Assembly (NCBI GenBank): GCA_026192395.1
Contig: WACF01000001.1
Span: forward strand, 3,470,309-3,534,308
DNA length: 64,000 nt
Origin: Proteobacteria bacterium 005FR1
GTDB lineage: Bacteria > Pseudomonadota > Gammaproteobacteria > Pseudomonadales > Cellvibrionaceae
Direction: 5' to 3'
Shown: one piece after another, positions 45,833-55,584 of the stretch
How positions within the stretch are numbered: position 1 is the first letter of the stretch
Layout of the letters: each line of letters begins with the position of its first letter
Position numbers and translations under genes: made by a program
The notes under the pieces: generated by a model
Database searches by the model: none
What the model was told of the DNA's origin: nothing
The model's input: only the letters and a program-made list of their open reading frames with translations

Positions 45833-48800
45833 GGCTCGCCATCGCCTTGGGTCTGTTGCCAGAAGCCGGCGAGCACATCCCGAAGACGTTGCGGGTCAAT
45901 CGGTTTGGGGACGTGTTCGTTCATGCCTGCCGCCAGACAGCGCTCGCGATCGCCGGACATGGCATGTGCTGTCATCGCGATGATGGGTAGCTGTCGACAG
46001 TCGCTGCGTTCCCGAATCGCCCTGCATGCCGAAAGGCCATCGAGTACCGGCATTTCAATATCCATCAAGACTGCGTCGAATTTCGATGCGCCTGCTTCAC
46101 ACAGGCGTTCTACCGCTTCAGCGCCGTTATTGGCGGTGACCACCTCGATGTCGAACTTGGCCAGAATGCCCCTGGCCACGCGCTGATTAACCGGATTGTC
46201 TTCGGCCAGCAAAACGCGCCTACCAGGAAATCCCGCGTTGCTTGTTGCTTGAGAATCTGACTGCTCTTCCCGACGACCGGCGACCGGCACACCGGCCTGC
46301 GCCAGATTCTGTTTGCAGACCACGGTGAAATCGAAAGTGGTTCCTGTCGCGGGCGAACTGCTGCACTGGATGGATCCGCCCATCATCTCCACAAGGTGCT
46401 TGCAGATGGCTAGCCCCAGGCCGGTGCCGCCGTATTTGCGTGAGGTGGAACCTTCCGCCTGAACAAAAGGCTCGAAGAGTGTGGCGATCTGGTCCCGGTT
46501 AAGGCCGATGCCGGAATCGATCACCGAGAAACCCAGAGTAATGGAATTGATTCGTGCGTCCTGATCGACGAGATAAACCCTCAGCCGGACCTGCCCCTGA
46601 CTTGTGAATTTGATCGCGTTCCCCAGCAGGTTGATCAGGATCTGGCCAAGCCGGTTTTTATCTCCAACGACGGCAGCGGGTACATTTCCATCGATCTCCA
46701 GACTCAGCTCATTCCCCGCCTGGGCCGCACGCACTGACAGCAGCTTGGTGAGTCGCAGCACTTCTTCGCGCAGCTCGAAGCGCTCGCTAACCATTTTCAG
46801 CTGGCCCGATTCGATCTTCGAGAAATCCAGAATATCATCGATGATGTGAAGCAGGGACTTGGCCGCGCCGTCAATATCCTGCACATAGGAGCGCTGCTCC
46901 TTGTCGAGGCCGCTGTCCAGCGTCAGGTAGGCCATGCCCAGGATGGCGTTCATGGGTGTGCGGATCTCGTGGCTCATCCGCTCCAGAAATTCGCTCTTGG
47001 CCCGATTCGCTTCCTCCGCAAGCTCGCGCGCTTCGCTGAGCTGGCTCAGTGTTTTCTTTTGTTCGGAGATATCCATGTTTGCGCCGACCACGCGCAAGGG
47101 TTGGCCGTGACGATCCCGCTTGACTACTTTGCCGCGTGACAGCATCCAGACAATTGATCCGTCCCGCTTTACATGGCGCAGCTCAAGTTCGATGGCATCC
47201 TCGTGCCACTCCAGCTCCGCCTGCTGGAAGAGCTTGTGGTGATCGCCGGGGTGTATGTATTGCAGCAAACGCTCGCGTGGGACGGGTTCCTCGGCGCGGG
47301 GATAACCGAGGTGATCGTAAAAGTGCGGACTGAAGTAAAAGGTGCCGTTCACCTTGTCTTCATCCCACAAACCGTAAGTGGAGCTTTCCATCGCTAACTG
47401 AAAACGCTCATCAGTGGCCCGCAGCTCATCCAGAAGACGGTTGCGCAGGATGGCAATGTGGATTGCGTCGGTGATCTCTTTGGCCACCCGTAAATCAGTC
47501 GCGCTCCAATGCCGGGGAGCCCGATGCATCAGACTGAGAATGCCGGTAAGTTTGCCCCCGTAAATCATTGGCTGGGTTACGCAAGCCTGTATGCCGATGG
47601 TGCCGTAATAATTGACGAGTTTTGCGCTGGGCACTTCCCGGGGGATATCGCCGACGACATAGCCTTGCCCCAGGGCAATGAGGCGGCCGATCCAGCCCTC
47701 GCCGGTTTGCGAAGTCGCTTCGGGGTAAAGGTCGGCGAGCGGTTTCAGCCCGGGCTTTTGCCATTCCGCCATCAGGTTTGAGCACAATGTTTCCGGATCG
47801 AGCACGCGCAGCGTGCATCGGTCGACGTCCAGGTAGCTGCCGACTTCCTGCAACACCGCGCGCATGGAATCGAAGGTGTTGCAGTTGAAGATCGCATTGC
47901 ACTTTGCCACCAGCCATTTCTCGAGGTTTGCATTTCTGACCGCACGCTCGGCGGCGCGGCGCATGTCGGTGATGTGGCGGGAAATACTGACCAGCTCGCT
48001 GGTACTGCCGTCGGCATTGGTCTCGGTGACCGTCACCTCGGCGTGGTACCACCGGGTGTCTCCCTCGGCGCTGATGGCACGATATTGATGCTGGTAGCCG
48101 GCACCCTGCTGAAAGGCTTTTTCGAATAGATCATAGGCTTCTTTCCAATCGTCGGGATGCATCGGGTTTGAAGCTTCCAGGGAACGGATGCTGATGTCAT
48201 CCTTCGCGTATCCCAGCTCGAGAATTCCGTTGACATTGTGGTAGTGCCAGCCCTCGTTCTGATGCCAACTGGCGTAAATGGAATCGGAGAAGTTCAGAAT
48301 ACGGCTGAGATCATCGACCGATGCGCGGGCATTCTTTTCCCGCAGATGGCGCAGTGTGGCGGCCACCAGAACTTCGCCCGCATCCTGCAGTTCGGCATCG
48401 GAAACCAGCGATGAGCCCGTCAGTACCAGCAAGGCACATTGCGTGTGCTCGGGGAGCGGCGTGTTCAGCACGAGGGCGGGGCCAGTCTCGCCCGCCGGCA
48501 GCAGGGCGTCGCATCGGACGAGGTATTGAAGGCGGGGCCTCTGCGACAGTGTCGCAACCGCCTCGGTCAGCGGCTGCGCGGAGGCTTTGGGGTACAGTTG
48601 CACTGCCTCGCTTGTGCCGTCTGCGAGACAGGATATGTACCCGGACTCGCGTTCGACAAGCCAGAGCGCGATATGCGATGAGTTGGTTTGCCGTAGCAGG
48701 ACCTGGAAAGCCTCAGTCAGCGCTTGATCACAGACGCGACCTGCCAGCATTTCGGCCAGCGTGCGAAACAGGCATGCTCTGGGGGCAGACTCCCGGGGAT

Positions 48801-48849
48801 GCACCGAGCTGCGTTCGGGTGCAGGCAGTGCCAGGTCGATATCACTCAT
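45829..48849 (-). CDS. Hybrid sensor histidine kinase/response regulator (first of a pair)
   Basis: The protein of about 1006 residues has the same domain order as its neighbour: GAF, PAS ([17 protein letters not shown]), GAF ([18 protein letters not shown]), PAS-PAC, HisKA ([16 protein letters not shown]), HATPase ([26 protein letters not shown]) and receiver ([15 protein letters not shown], phospho-acceptor Asp). No membrane helix is present. I chose the ATG at 48849 (MSDIDLAL). A GTG at 48918 would add 23 residues, and neither start has a strong ribosome site. The pair look like an old tandem duplication. The stimulus is unknown. Confidence 0.88.
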   Translation of the reverse strand: MSDIDLALPAPERSSVHPRESAPRACLFRTLAEMLAGRVCDQALTEAFQVLLRQTNSSHIALWLVERESGYISCLADGTSEAVQLYPKASAQPLTEAVATLSQRPRLQYLVRCDALLPAGETGPALVLNTPLPEHTQCALLVLTGSSLVSDAELQDAGEVLVAATLRHLREKNARASVDDLSRILNFSDSIYASWHQNEGWHYHNVNGILELGYAKDDISIRSLEASNPMHPDDWKEAYDLFEKAFQQGAGYQHQYRAISAEGDTRWYHAEVTVTETNADGSTSELVSISRHITDMRRAAERAVRNANLEKWLVAKCNAIFNCNTFDSMRAVLQEVGSYLDVDRCTLRVLDPETLCSNLMAEWQKPGLKPLADLYPEATSQTGEGWIGRLIALGQGYVVGDIPREVPSAKLVNYYGTIGIQACVTQPMIYGGKLTGILSLMHRAPRHWSATDLRVAKEITDAIHIAILRNRLLDELRATDERFQLAMESSTYGLWDEDKVNGTFYFSPHFYDHLGYPRAEEPVPRERLLQYIHPGDHHKLFQQAELEWHEDAIELELRHVKRDGSIVWMLSRGKVVKRDRHGQPLRVVGANMDISEQKKTLSQLSEARELAEEANRAKSEFLERMSHEIRTPMNAILGMAYLTLDSGLDKEQRSYVQDIDGAAKSLLHIIDDILDFSKIESGQLKMVSERFELREEVLRLTKLLSVRAAQAGNELSLEIDGNVPAAVVGDKNRLGQILINLLGNAIKFTSQGQVRLRVYLVDQDARINSITLGFSVIDSGIGLNRDQIATLFEPFVQAEGSTSRKYGGTGLGLAICKHLVEMMGGSIQCSSSPATGTTFDFTVVCKQNLAQAGVPVAGRREEQSDSQATSNAGFPGRRVLLAEDNPVNQRVARGILAKFDIEVVTANNGAEAVERLCEAGASKFDAVLMDIEMPVLDGLSACRAIRERSDCRQLPIIAMTAHAMSGDRERCLAAGMNEHVPKPIDPQRLRDVLAGFWQQTQGDGEP

Positions 48850-49199
48850 CGTGACTGATCCCGGGCCCTCGAACTGGCAATCCTCACCTGCCAGGTGGGG
48901 GCGAGGCTTGCTGCGCACAATGCGCGATTAACGGACCCCATTGTTGTTATTTCCCTGATCTGCGGTTTCTGTCCTCTATGAGCGACCAATTGAGAAACCG
49001 GCGTCGCACTTATTTCCTATAGTGTAGCCAAATCCTGCAAGCGGCGCGCTCCCGCAGTGATGGCGGGTGAAAATGCTGCTTTGGAAAAAAGATTGTCTCT
49101 CACAGACTGGAAAATTGGGACAGGTGTTTCCCGGCGGGGTCAAAAAACGCCGTCGGCTAGGATGGGCACGAGGAAAAACCCGTATTTTTGGGATGGATG
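48850..49199. other. Region between the kinase pair and the leuA promoter
   Basis: I see no gene in these 350 bp. They must contain the kinase-pair promoter on the minus strand, but no convincing -35/-10 pair is visible to me. Confidence 0.4.
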
Positions 49200-49228
49200 T
49201 TGACTTCATGGCGGTCCGCCCCTATAGT
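49200..49228 (+). promoter_or_regulatory. Sigma-70 promoter of leuA
   Basis: TTGACT (49200-49205) and TATAGT (49223-49228) match the housekeeping boxes at 5 of 6 positions each, with the ideal 17-bp spacing. Transcription would start near 49235, leaving a leader of about 280 nt before leuA, long enough for attenuation. Confidence 0.7.
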
Positions 49229-49293
49229 TGCCTCCCAGCGGCGTCCTGCGCCCGACCCTATGACCAAGCCATTTTCATCAAAGAATACGCGCA

Positions 49294-49392
49294 ATGAAGA
49301 ACAGTTGCCGTTTTGGCAAAGCCGCTCAGGCCATGAATCTCCTCGCCTCGATTCTTTCAAGCGATCGACTGCTGCCGCTGCGCGGCAAATAA
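49294..49392 (+). CDS. Candidate leucine-rich leader peptide of leuA
   Basis: A 32-codon frame, or its 19-codon end from the ATG at 49333, lies in the leuA leader. The short form reads MNLLASILSSDRLLPLRGK, with six Leu and one Ile among 19 residues, the pattern of a leucine-attenuation peptide. Codons near its end (TGCCGC) can pair with GCGGCA about 40 nt downstream, while the adjacent GGCGGC can pair further on, giving competing structures. A later stem CCGGGAT-N6-ATCCCGG lacks a T run, so a classic terminator is not proven. The ribosome site is weak. Confidence 0.4.
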   Translation: MKNSCRFGKAAQAMNLLASILSSDRLLPLRGK

Positions 49393-49512
49393 CCTCCTCC
49401 CAAACAGCAAATCACGCATGTCGCCCTTCTGGCGGCACAGGATCAACGGCGCCGCACCGGCCGGGATTGAGTCATCCCGGTCCCGAATGGAGCCACCACT
49501 GGAGTTATTCAT

Positions 49513-51099
49513 ATGAGTTCCGCAGCTGAAGCTACAGCGAAAAAAGACAAGCTGGTGATCTTCGACACCACTCTGCGCGACGGCGAACAGAGCCCCGGCG
49601 CGTCCATGACGCGGGATGAAAAGGTTCGTATCGCCAAAATGCTGGAAAAAATGCGCGTGGACGTGATCGAAGCGGGCTTCGCCATCGCCAGTCCCGGTGA
49701 TTTTGAAGGTGTGCAGGCGGTGGCCCGAGCGGTAAAGGAGTCCACGGTGTGCAGTCTTGCCCGGGCGGTGGGGCCGGACATCATCCGCGCGGCGGAAGCG
49801 CTGAAGGATGCGGCTTCACCGCGAATCCATACTTTCATCGCCACCTCGCCGATCCACATGAAGTACAAGCTGCAGTTGGCGCCCGAGCGGGTCGTCGAGC
49901 AGGCGGTCGAGGCCATCAAGCACGCCCGCAATCATGTGCCGGATGTGGAGTTCTCCTGCGAAGACGCCAGCCGCTCGGAATTTGAATTCCTTTGCCGCAT
50001 CATCGAGGCGGCCATCAACGCCGGCGCCCGCACCATCAACTTGCCGGATACGGTCGGCTACGGCGAGCCCGGCGAATATGGCGCCATGTTCAAGCGCCTG
50101 ATCGAGAATATTCCCAACTCCGACAAGGCGATCTTCTCCACTCACTGTCACAACGATCTCGGCCTGGCAGTGGCCAACTCGCTGTCCGCGGTAATGAACG
50201 GCGTGCGTCAGGTGGAGTGTACGATCAATGGTCTCGGTGAGCGGGCGGGCAATGCGTCGCTGGAAGAGATCGTCATGGCTGTGCGCACCCGCAAGGACAT
50301 CTTCCCAGTGGAAACCGGGATCGTTACTGAACACATCGTCCCCACCTCGCGTCTGGTCGCCAGCGTTACTGGCTTTGCGGTTCAGCCCAACAAAGCCGTC
50401 GTCGGCGCCAACGCCTTCGCTCACGAGGCGGGCATTCACCAGGACGGTGTGCTCAAGCATCGCGAAACTTACGAAATCATGCGCGCCCAGGACGTGGGTT
50501 GGGTGAACAACCGCATTGTGCTCGGCAAGCATTCCGGCCGCGCGGCGGTCAAGGCGCGCTTTGAGGAGCTGGGAGTCACTTTCGATTCACCGGCGGCCCT
50601 GAACGCGGCCTTCGAGCGCTTCAAGGAATTGGCGGACAAGAAAAAGGAAGTCTTCGATGAAGATCTGCAGGCCATCGCCGGTCGCGTATTTGCCAAGGAT
50701 GTGGAGGAAACCTTTCAGTTCAAATCGCTGGAAGTGCTTTCCAAGACTGGCGTGGTCCCCAAAGCAACGGTTGAAATGTCGATCCGAGATGACGACGGCG
50801 AGTACGTAAGTCGAACTGCCAGTTCCGAAGGCAGCGGTCCGGTCGACGCCACCTTCAAGGCCATCGAGAACATTGTCCAGAGCGGCGCAGACCTGCAGCT
50901 GTATTCGGTCAACGCCATTACTCAGGGCACCGACTCCATGGGAGAAGTGACCGTGCGCCTCGACAAGGACGGCACCATCGTCAACGGCGTGGGTGCCGAC
51001 ACCGATATTGTCTGTGCTTCCGCCAAGGCCTACGTTCACGCCCTGAATCTCCTGAAATCGCCTGAGGTCAGGCTGCGCTGGCAAGAATATGGCGTATAA
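49513..51099 (+). CDS. leuA: 2-isopropylmalate synthase
   Basis: LeuA condenses acetyl-CoA with 2-ketoisovalerate, the first committed step of leucine synthesis. The 528-residue protein is of the long type: catalytic HMGL-like barrel (about 15-280) with [15 protein letters not shown] and the metal site [13 protein letters not shown], then linker domains and the C-terminal LeuA allosteric domain (about 390-520), which binds leucine for feedback inhibition. A GGAG site precedes the ATG. A sigma-70 promoter and candidate leader peptide lie upstream, so both enzyme and transcript are probably leucine-controlled. Confidence 0.95.
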   Translation: MSSAAEATAKKDKLVIFDTTLRDGEQSPGASMTRDEKVRIAKMLEKMRVDVIEAGFAIASPGDFEGVQAVARAVKESTVCSLARAVGPDIIRAAEALKDAASPRIHTFIATSPIHMKYKLQLAPERVVEQAVEAIKHARNHVPDVEFSCEDASRSEFEFLCRIIEAAINAGARTINLPDTVGYGEPGEYGAMFKRLIENIPNSDKAIFSTHCHNDLGLAVANSLSAVMNGVRQVECTINGLGERAGNASLEEIVMAVRTRKDIFPVETGIVTEHIVPTSRLVASVTGFAVQPNKAVVGANAFAHEAGIHQDGVLKHRETYEIMRAQDVGWVNNRIVLGKHSGRAAVKARFEELGVTFDSPAALNAAFERFKELADKKKEVFDEDLQAIAGRVFAKDVEETFQFKSLEVLSKTGVVPKATVEMSIRDDDGEYVSRTASSEGSGPVDATFKAIENIVQSGADLQLYSVNAITQGTDSMGEVTVRLDKDGTIVNGVGADTDIVCASAKAYVHALNLLKSPEVRLRWQEYGV

Positions 51100-51159
51100 T
51101 TTTTCGGCGGCCCGAGCCAGCAGCTCGCGGCCGCTGAAATTCACCAGCCAGTTCCTGCC

Positions 51160-51993
51160 ATGAATGAAGTCCTGCGCCAGCAATACCTGCAAGCCCTCGG
51201 CATAGAAAGCTATCTGCCTCGCTGGATTCTGCCCGCTGCGGCGGAGTCCGCATTGCTCCCGCCGGAAGCACTGGCTGAACCCGAAGTGCTGGCAGAAGCC
51301 GAGCCGCTGCCATCAGCGGAGTCCGCGCCGGTGCAGTCAGCGGCACTCTCACCGACTGGTGAAGCGAATGTGGTCGGGGAAAGCCCGCTCAAGGAAAAGG
51401 TCGAGTTGGCGCAAGAGCGACCGGCCCGAAGAGCGGCCGAGCGCACCGCCACCGAAAAGCCTCTCCTGCACCAATTTACTCTCAATTACTGGCGGCTTGG
51501 TCCCGACATCGGTGTGCTGGACAGTCGTCAGCCGGCTTCGGCGCTGCCGACCGAGCAGTTGCTGATGAACATGGGAGCCGCACTCGGCAGATCCCTCTCA
51601 CTGACTCCCCCGGCCACAATCACCTGGCCCTCGCTGGGCGCTTCCCCCGTCGCGGCCGACACCAGCCAAAGCGTCCGCGAAGCCCGCGAGATGCTGCACG
51701 CCTTCCTGGCCGCGCAGCATGAGAGGCAGGCACTCAAGGCGATCTGGCTGATGGGCGCAAGCGCTATCTACCACGGCTTATCAGCGGTGGACATCGGAGA
51801 CGCTGGACTCAAGGATCGGGCGGCGATCGCCCGCGCATTGGGGAACAAGTTTTCGCTGACGCTGCCCGCGGAGAGCGGGGCGGAGCAAACGATCGAACTC
51901 GTTGCGCTGCCCGGGCTCGCCGCCATGCTGAGCAAGCCCGCCCTGAAAGCCATTGCCTGGAATGCCATCAAACACTTGCGCGTGAGTGGCTGA
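51160..51993 (+). CDS. holD: Candidate DNA polymerase III psi subunit (pseudomonad type)
   Basis: The 277-residue protein lies directly upstream of rimI and overlaps it by 8 bp, as holD does with rimI in enterics. Its start, RQQYLQALGIESYLPRW, resembles the E. coli HolD N terminus (LQQLGITQW pattern). An Ala/Glu/Pro-rich linker (about 35-95) follows and a C-terminal domain (about 100-277) with LNYWRLGPDIGVLDS and AREMLHAFLAAQHERQALK. Pseudomonads are known to have a long, highly diverged psi at this locus. If correct, it links the clamp loader to SSB through chi. Sequence similarity alone is weak. Confidence 0.5.
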   Translation: MNEVLRQQYLQALGIESYLPRWILPAAAESALLPPEALAEPEVLAEAEPLPSAESAPVQSAALSPTGEANVVGESPLKEKVELAQERPARRAAERTATEKPLLHQFTLNYWRLGPDIGVLDSRQPASALPTEQLLMNMGAALGRSLSLTPPATITWPSLGASPVAADTSQSVREAREMLHAFLAAQHERQALKAIWLMGASAIYHGLSAVDIGDAGLKDRAAIARALGNKFSLTLPAESGAEQTIELVALPGLAAMLSKPALKAIAWNAIKHLRVSG

Positions 51994-52504
51994 TGCCATG
52001 GCCCCTGAGGTAACGACCAACTCTGAGATCATGGCCGCCGATGGCTCGCACCTGCGGCTTCGCGCGATGACTGTGGCGGATGTGGAGGCGGTGCTGGCGC
52101 TCGAGCGTCGCGTGCAATCCCACCCCTGGAAGCCCGCCCATTTCACCGACAGTATCATCGCGGGAAAACTGGCGGTCGTGCTCGAGCCCGCCGACGGCGA
52201 GCCCACTGACATCATGGCCTTCGCGGTGGTATCGATCGGTGGGGGCGAGGCGGATCTTCTCAACATCGCTGTGGCCCCGGAATGTCAGCGCCGCGGGATT
52301 GCCAGGGCGCTTCTGGAGTGCCTCATGGGGGAGGTCGGCAAGCTCGCCGATACCCTATTTCTTGAAGTTCGCGTTTCCAACACCGGCGCCATTGCCTTGT
52401 ACGAGGCGCTGGACTTCAACCAGGTGGGCGTCCGACCCAACTATTATCCGGCGGCAAAAGGTCGTGAAGATGCGCTGATCTATGCGCGCAACCTCGGCGA
52501 TTAA
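51986..52504 (+). CDS. rimI: Ribosomal protein S18 alanine N-acetyltransferase
   Basis: RimI acetylates the N-terminal Ala of ribosomal protein S18. The GNAT fold shows LLNIAVAPECQRRGIARALLE, with the acetyl-CoA pyrophosphate loop Q-R-R-G-I-A, and the C-terminal NTGAIALYEALDFNQVGVRPNYYP. The frame opens with GTG at 51986, within the upstream gene. The ATG at 51998 and the Met at residue 16 are possible starts. The length of 172 residues is slightly longer than E. coli RimI (148), owing to the N terminus. Confidence 0.9.
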   Translation: MADAMAPEVTTNSEIMAADGSHLRLRAMTVADVEAVLALERRVQSHPWKPAHFTDSIIAGKLAVVLEPADGEPTDIMAFAVVSIGGGEADLLNIAVAPECQRRGIARALLECLMGEVGKLADTLFLEVRVSNTGAIALYEALDFNQVGVRPNYYPAAKGREDALIYARNLGD

Positions 52505-52570
52505 CAGGCCGACGCGAGAGCGGCGGGTGTTATACTGCGCGGCCGCAATGCACCTGTCCCGGGATTCCGC

Positions 52571-53950
52571 GTGAACCCACCGCTACAAGCCACTCTCACC
52601 CAAGGCTCCGTTGCCGGTCACCTGCGCAGCATGGCTCTGCCCATGGTCTGGGGCCTGCTCGCGACCATGTCCTTCAACGCCGTGGACACCTTCTTCGTGG
52701 CCCAACTGGGGCCGGATCCGCTGGCGGCAATGGGCTTCGTCTTCCCGGTTATCCTGGTGGTCACGAGTATCGCCATTGGCCTGGGTGCCGGTGCCTCCTC
52801 GGCCATCTCCCGCGCCATTGGCGGTGGCAACCGCGAAAGAGTGCAGCGCCTTGCGACTGATGCAATCTCGCTGGCGACGTTGGTATCCGTCGCCGTTTGC
52901 ATCCTCGGTTTTCTCACAATCGATCCGTTGTTCGCTGCACTGGGGGCCACGCCGCGACTGCTCCCGTACATCCACGATTACATGGCCATCTGGTATTTGG
53001 GCGCGCCCTTCCTGATGGTGCCGATGATCAGTCTCTCTGCCTTGCGAGCGCTCGGCCACAGCCAGATTCAGGGCAGCCTGATGGTGGCGGCCGCGATCCT
53101 GAACGCGGTCCTCGATCCGCTGCTGATATTCGGCCTGGCCGGTTTTCCGCGACTGGAGATCCAGGGGGCCGCATTGGCCTCGCTGATCACCCGCGTACTG
53201 ATGCTGGTGGTGGCTTTCTACGTACTCCAAAGGCGCTTCGGGGTGCTGGTAAATCCGCTGGCGGGTTGGCGGCGGGTCTTTGCCTCCTGGCGCGCTTTGG
53301 CCCACGTGGGTGTGCCGTCCGTGGTCAGCAATCTCATCATTCCCGTGGCCAGCGGGGTAGTGGTGAAGTTGGTGGCCGGCTACGGCGTGATGGCGGTGGC
53401 GGGGCTCGGCGTGGCGCTTCGGATCGAGCCCATTGCGCTGATCGTCTTCTACGCCCTGTCCGGGGTGGTGGGGCCTTTTTTCGGCCAGAACCAAGGCGCG
53501 GGAAACTACAGCCGCTTGCTGGAAACTCTGAAGGTGGTGACGCTGTTTTGCCTGACCTTCGGGTTGGCCATGGCGGCATTGCTGTGGCTCGTCGGCCCCT
53601 ACGTGGCCGGATTCTTCAGTGATTCAGAAGAGGTCCTGAGAGTCGTCGCGCTTTATCTTTCCGTCGTCCCGCTCAGCTACGGCGCCTATGGGCTGGTGAT
53701 GTCGGTCAATGCCATGTTCAACGGTCTCGCTCTGCCGGCCCGCGGACTGGTCATCTCCTTCCTGCGTGTGGCCGGCGTCTACCTGCCGCTGGCACTTGCC
53801 GGCATGTGGCTGTGGGATCTGCCCGGCCTGTTCGTCGCCACCGCCCTGGCCAACTGCGTGGTGGGTGCGATCGCCTACACCTGGCTGCGCAGAACGCTGC
53901 TGCGCGAACAGAGTCGCGCGCTTGCAGAACCCGCTATGGCAAGCCCCTAG
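52571..53950 (+). CDS. MATE family multidrug/cation antiporter
   Basis: The 459-residue inner-membrane protein has the 12-helix, two-repeat layout of MATE exporters, which use Na+ or H+ to extrude cationic drugs or metabolites. The first repeat starts SMALPMVWGLLATMSFNAVD and the second corresponds to LAHVGVPSVVSNLIIPVASG. It starts with GTG at 52571. The substrate cannot be predicted from sequence. It lies 66 bp after rimI and 71 bp before the DNA ligase gene. Confidence 0.92.
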   Translation: MNPPLQATLTQGSVAGHLRSMALPMVWGLLATMSFNAVDTFFVAQLGPDPLAAMGFVFPVILVVTSIAIGLGAGASSAISRAIGGGNRERVQRLATDAISLATLVSVAVCILGFLTIDPLFAALGATPRLLPYIHDYMAIWYLGAPFLMVPMISLSALRALGHSQIQGSLMVAAAILNAVLDPLLIFGLAGFPRLEIQGAALASLITRVLMLVVAFYVLQRRFGVLVNPLAGWRRVFASWRALAHVGVPSVVSNLIIPVASGVVVKLVAGYGVMAVAGLGVALRIEPIALIVFYALSGVVGPFFGQNQGAGNYSRLLETLKVVTLFCLTFGLAMAALLWLVGPYVAGFFSDSEEVLRVVALYLSVVPLSYGAYGLVMSVNAMFNGLALPARGLVISFLRVAGVYLPLALAGMWLWDLPGLFVATALANCVVGAIAYTWLRRTLLREQSRALAEPAMASP

Positions 53951-54021
53951 ACGCTGGTCCGCCATCCCGGTGCAGTTTTCGCAAGGCTCAGTAACACGCC
54001 TTCAGCCTGCACCTGGATACT

Positions 54022-55578
54022 ATGACCCTACTCGCCAACCTTGCCGACACCTATCAGTCCCTAGCTGAGACCTCCAGCCGCACGGCCAAAATCAACCGGC
54101 TCGCGGAGCAGATTGCTTCTCTCGATCACGAGGATATCGAGGTGGGGGCGCACTTTCTTGCCGGCGAAATCCGCCAGGGGAAAATCGGGGTCGGCTACGC
54201 CACGTTGAAGGACCTGCTGGGGACAGAGGCGGCCGACGAGCCGGACCTGAGCCTGGCCGAGGTCGATGAGGAGCTCCAAGCCCTGACCGCCATTCGCGGC
54301 AGCGGCTCAAGTCGCGAGCGCAAAGCCCGGCTTGGGCAACTCTTTTCCCGGGCAACCCGGTCCGAGCAGGAGTTGCTGTTCGGACTGCTGCGCGGCGAAC
54401 TTCGTCAGGGCGCCCTGGAGGCGATGGTGGTGGAAGCCATCGCGCGCGCGGCGAGCCTTCCCGCCACGGCGGTGCGGCAGGCGGCGATGTTCGCAGGTGA
54501 TTTGGGCGCGGTTGCCCGCGCGGCCCTGGAGGAGGGCGACCTGGGCCTGAGTCGCTTCCAGCTGCAGATCTTCTGCCCCGTCGCACCCATGCTGGCGCAA
54601 ACCGCGGCCGATGTCTCCGGCGCTTTGGACGTGCTGGGCGAGGCCGCCTTCGAATGGAAGCTGGATGGCGCGCGGGTGCAGGTGCACCGCTCCGGGGGCG
54701 AAGTGCGTGTTTACACACGTGCGGGTAACGAGGTCACCGAGGCCGTGCCCGAAGTGGTGGAGGCAGTCGCGGGACTGCCGCTAGAGGAGGTGGTGCTGGA
54801 CGGGGAGGCCATCGCACTGGACCGGGCCGACAGACCCCTGCCATTTCAGCTGACGATGCGCCGCTTTGGCCGCAAGCTGGACGTGGAGAATCTGCGGCAG
54901 GACCTGCCGTTGGCGGTGTTCTTCTTCGACTGTCTCCGCCTGGAAGGCCGGGACCTCACCGCCGAGACTACCCGGGACCGCATCGCTGCGTTGGAGCGGT
55001 GCCTGCCGGAGCGGCTGAGGATTCCGCGCCTGGTGACGAAGGATTCGGAGCAAGCGCTCACTTTCTACAAGCAGGCCTTGGCGCGGGGCCATGAAGGCCT
55101 GATGGCCAAGTCACTGGAGGCGTCTTACGAGGCCGGTAACCGGGGCGCCGGCTGGCTGAAGATCAAGCGCACGCACACGCTCGATCTGGTGGTTTTGGCG
55201 GCGGAGTGGGGGAGCGGTCGGCGGCAAGGCTGGCTGTCCAACCTGCACCTGGGGGCACGCAACGAGGAGGGTGGCTTCACCATGCTCGGCAAGACCTTCA
55301 AGGGCCTTACCGATCGCCTGCTGGAGTGGCAAACCAGGGAATTACTGGCGCGGGAGACTCATCGGCAGGGCAGCGCGGTTTTCGTGAAGCCGGAGCTGGT
55401 GGTGGAAATCGCCTTCAACGATATCCAGACCAGCCCCCGCTATTCCGGCGGGCTCGCATTGCGCTTTGCCCGCGTGAAGCGCTATCGCAATGACAAGTCC
55501 GCCGCGGAAGCGGACACGATGGCCACAGTGCGCTCCCTGTTTGAAGCGCAAAGCGCCCACCTGCATCCAGATCTCTAA
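54022..55578 (+). CDS. ATP-dependent DNA ligase, archaeal/actinobacterial (LigB-like) type
   Basis: This enzyme seals DNA nicks using ATP. The 518-residue protein has the N-terminal DNA-binding domain (about 1-190), the adenylation domain with motif I EWKLDGARVQVH (nucleophile Lys in KLDG), later motifs VVLDGEAIAL, EGLMAKS and GWLKIKR, and the C-terminal OB fold. This three-domain form is typical of archaea and of mycobacterial LigB; proteobacterial ATP ligases are more often shorter or LigD-like. No Ku, polymerase or nuclease gene is adjacent. The gene looks GC-rich compared with its neighbours, which may indicate transfer. Confidence 0.92.
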   Translation: MTLLANLADTYQSLAETSSRTAKINRLAEQIASLDHEDIEVGAHFLAGEIRQGKIGVGYATLKDLLGTEAADEPDLSLAEVDEELQALTAIRGSGSSRERKARLGQLFSRATRSEQELLFGLLRGELRQGALEAMVVEAIARAASLPATAVRQAAMFAGDLGAVARAALEEGDLGLSRFQLQIFCPVAPMLAQTAADVSGALDVLGEAAFEWKLDGARVQVHRSGGEVRVYTRAGNEVTEAVPEVVEAVAGLPLEEVVLDGEAIALDRADRPLPFQLTMRRFGRKLDVENLRQDLPLAVFFFDCLRLEGRDLTAETTRDRIAALERCLPERLRIPRLVTKDSEQALTFYKQALARGHEGLMAKSLEASYEAGNRGAGWLKIKRTHTLDLVVLAAEWGSGRRQGWLSNLHLGARNEEGGFTMLGKTFKGLTDRLLEWQTRELLARETHRQGSAVFVKPELVVEIAFNDIQTSPRYSGGLALRFARVKRYRNDKSAAEADTMATVRSLFEAQSAHLHPDL

Positions 55579-55584
55579 ACGGCA

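Noticed and set aside
54022..55578. Non-homologous end-joining locus around the ATP-dependent ligase
   Set aside because: No Ku, LigD polymerase or nuclease gene is adjacent.
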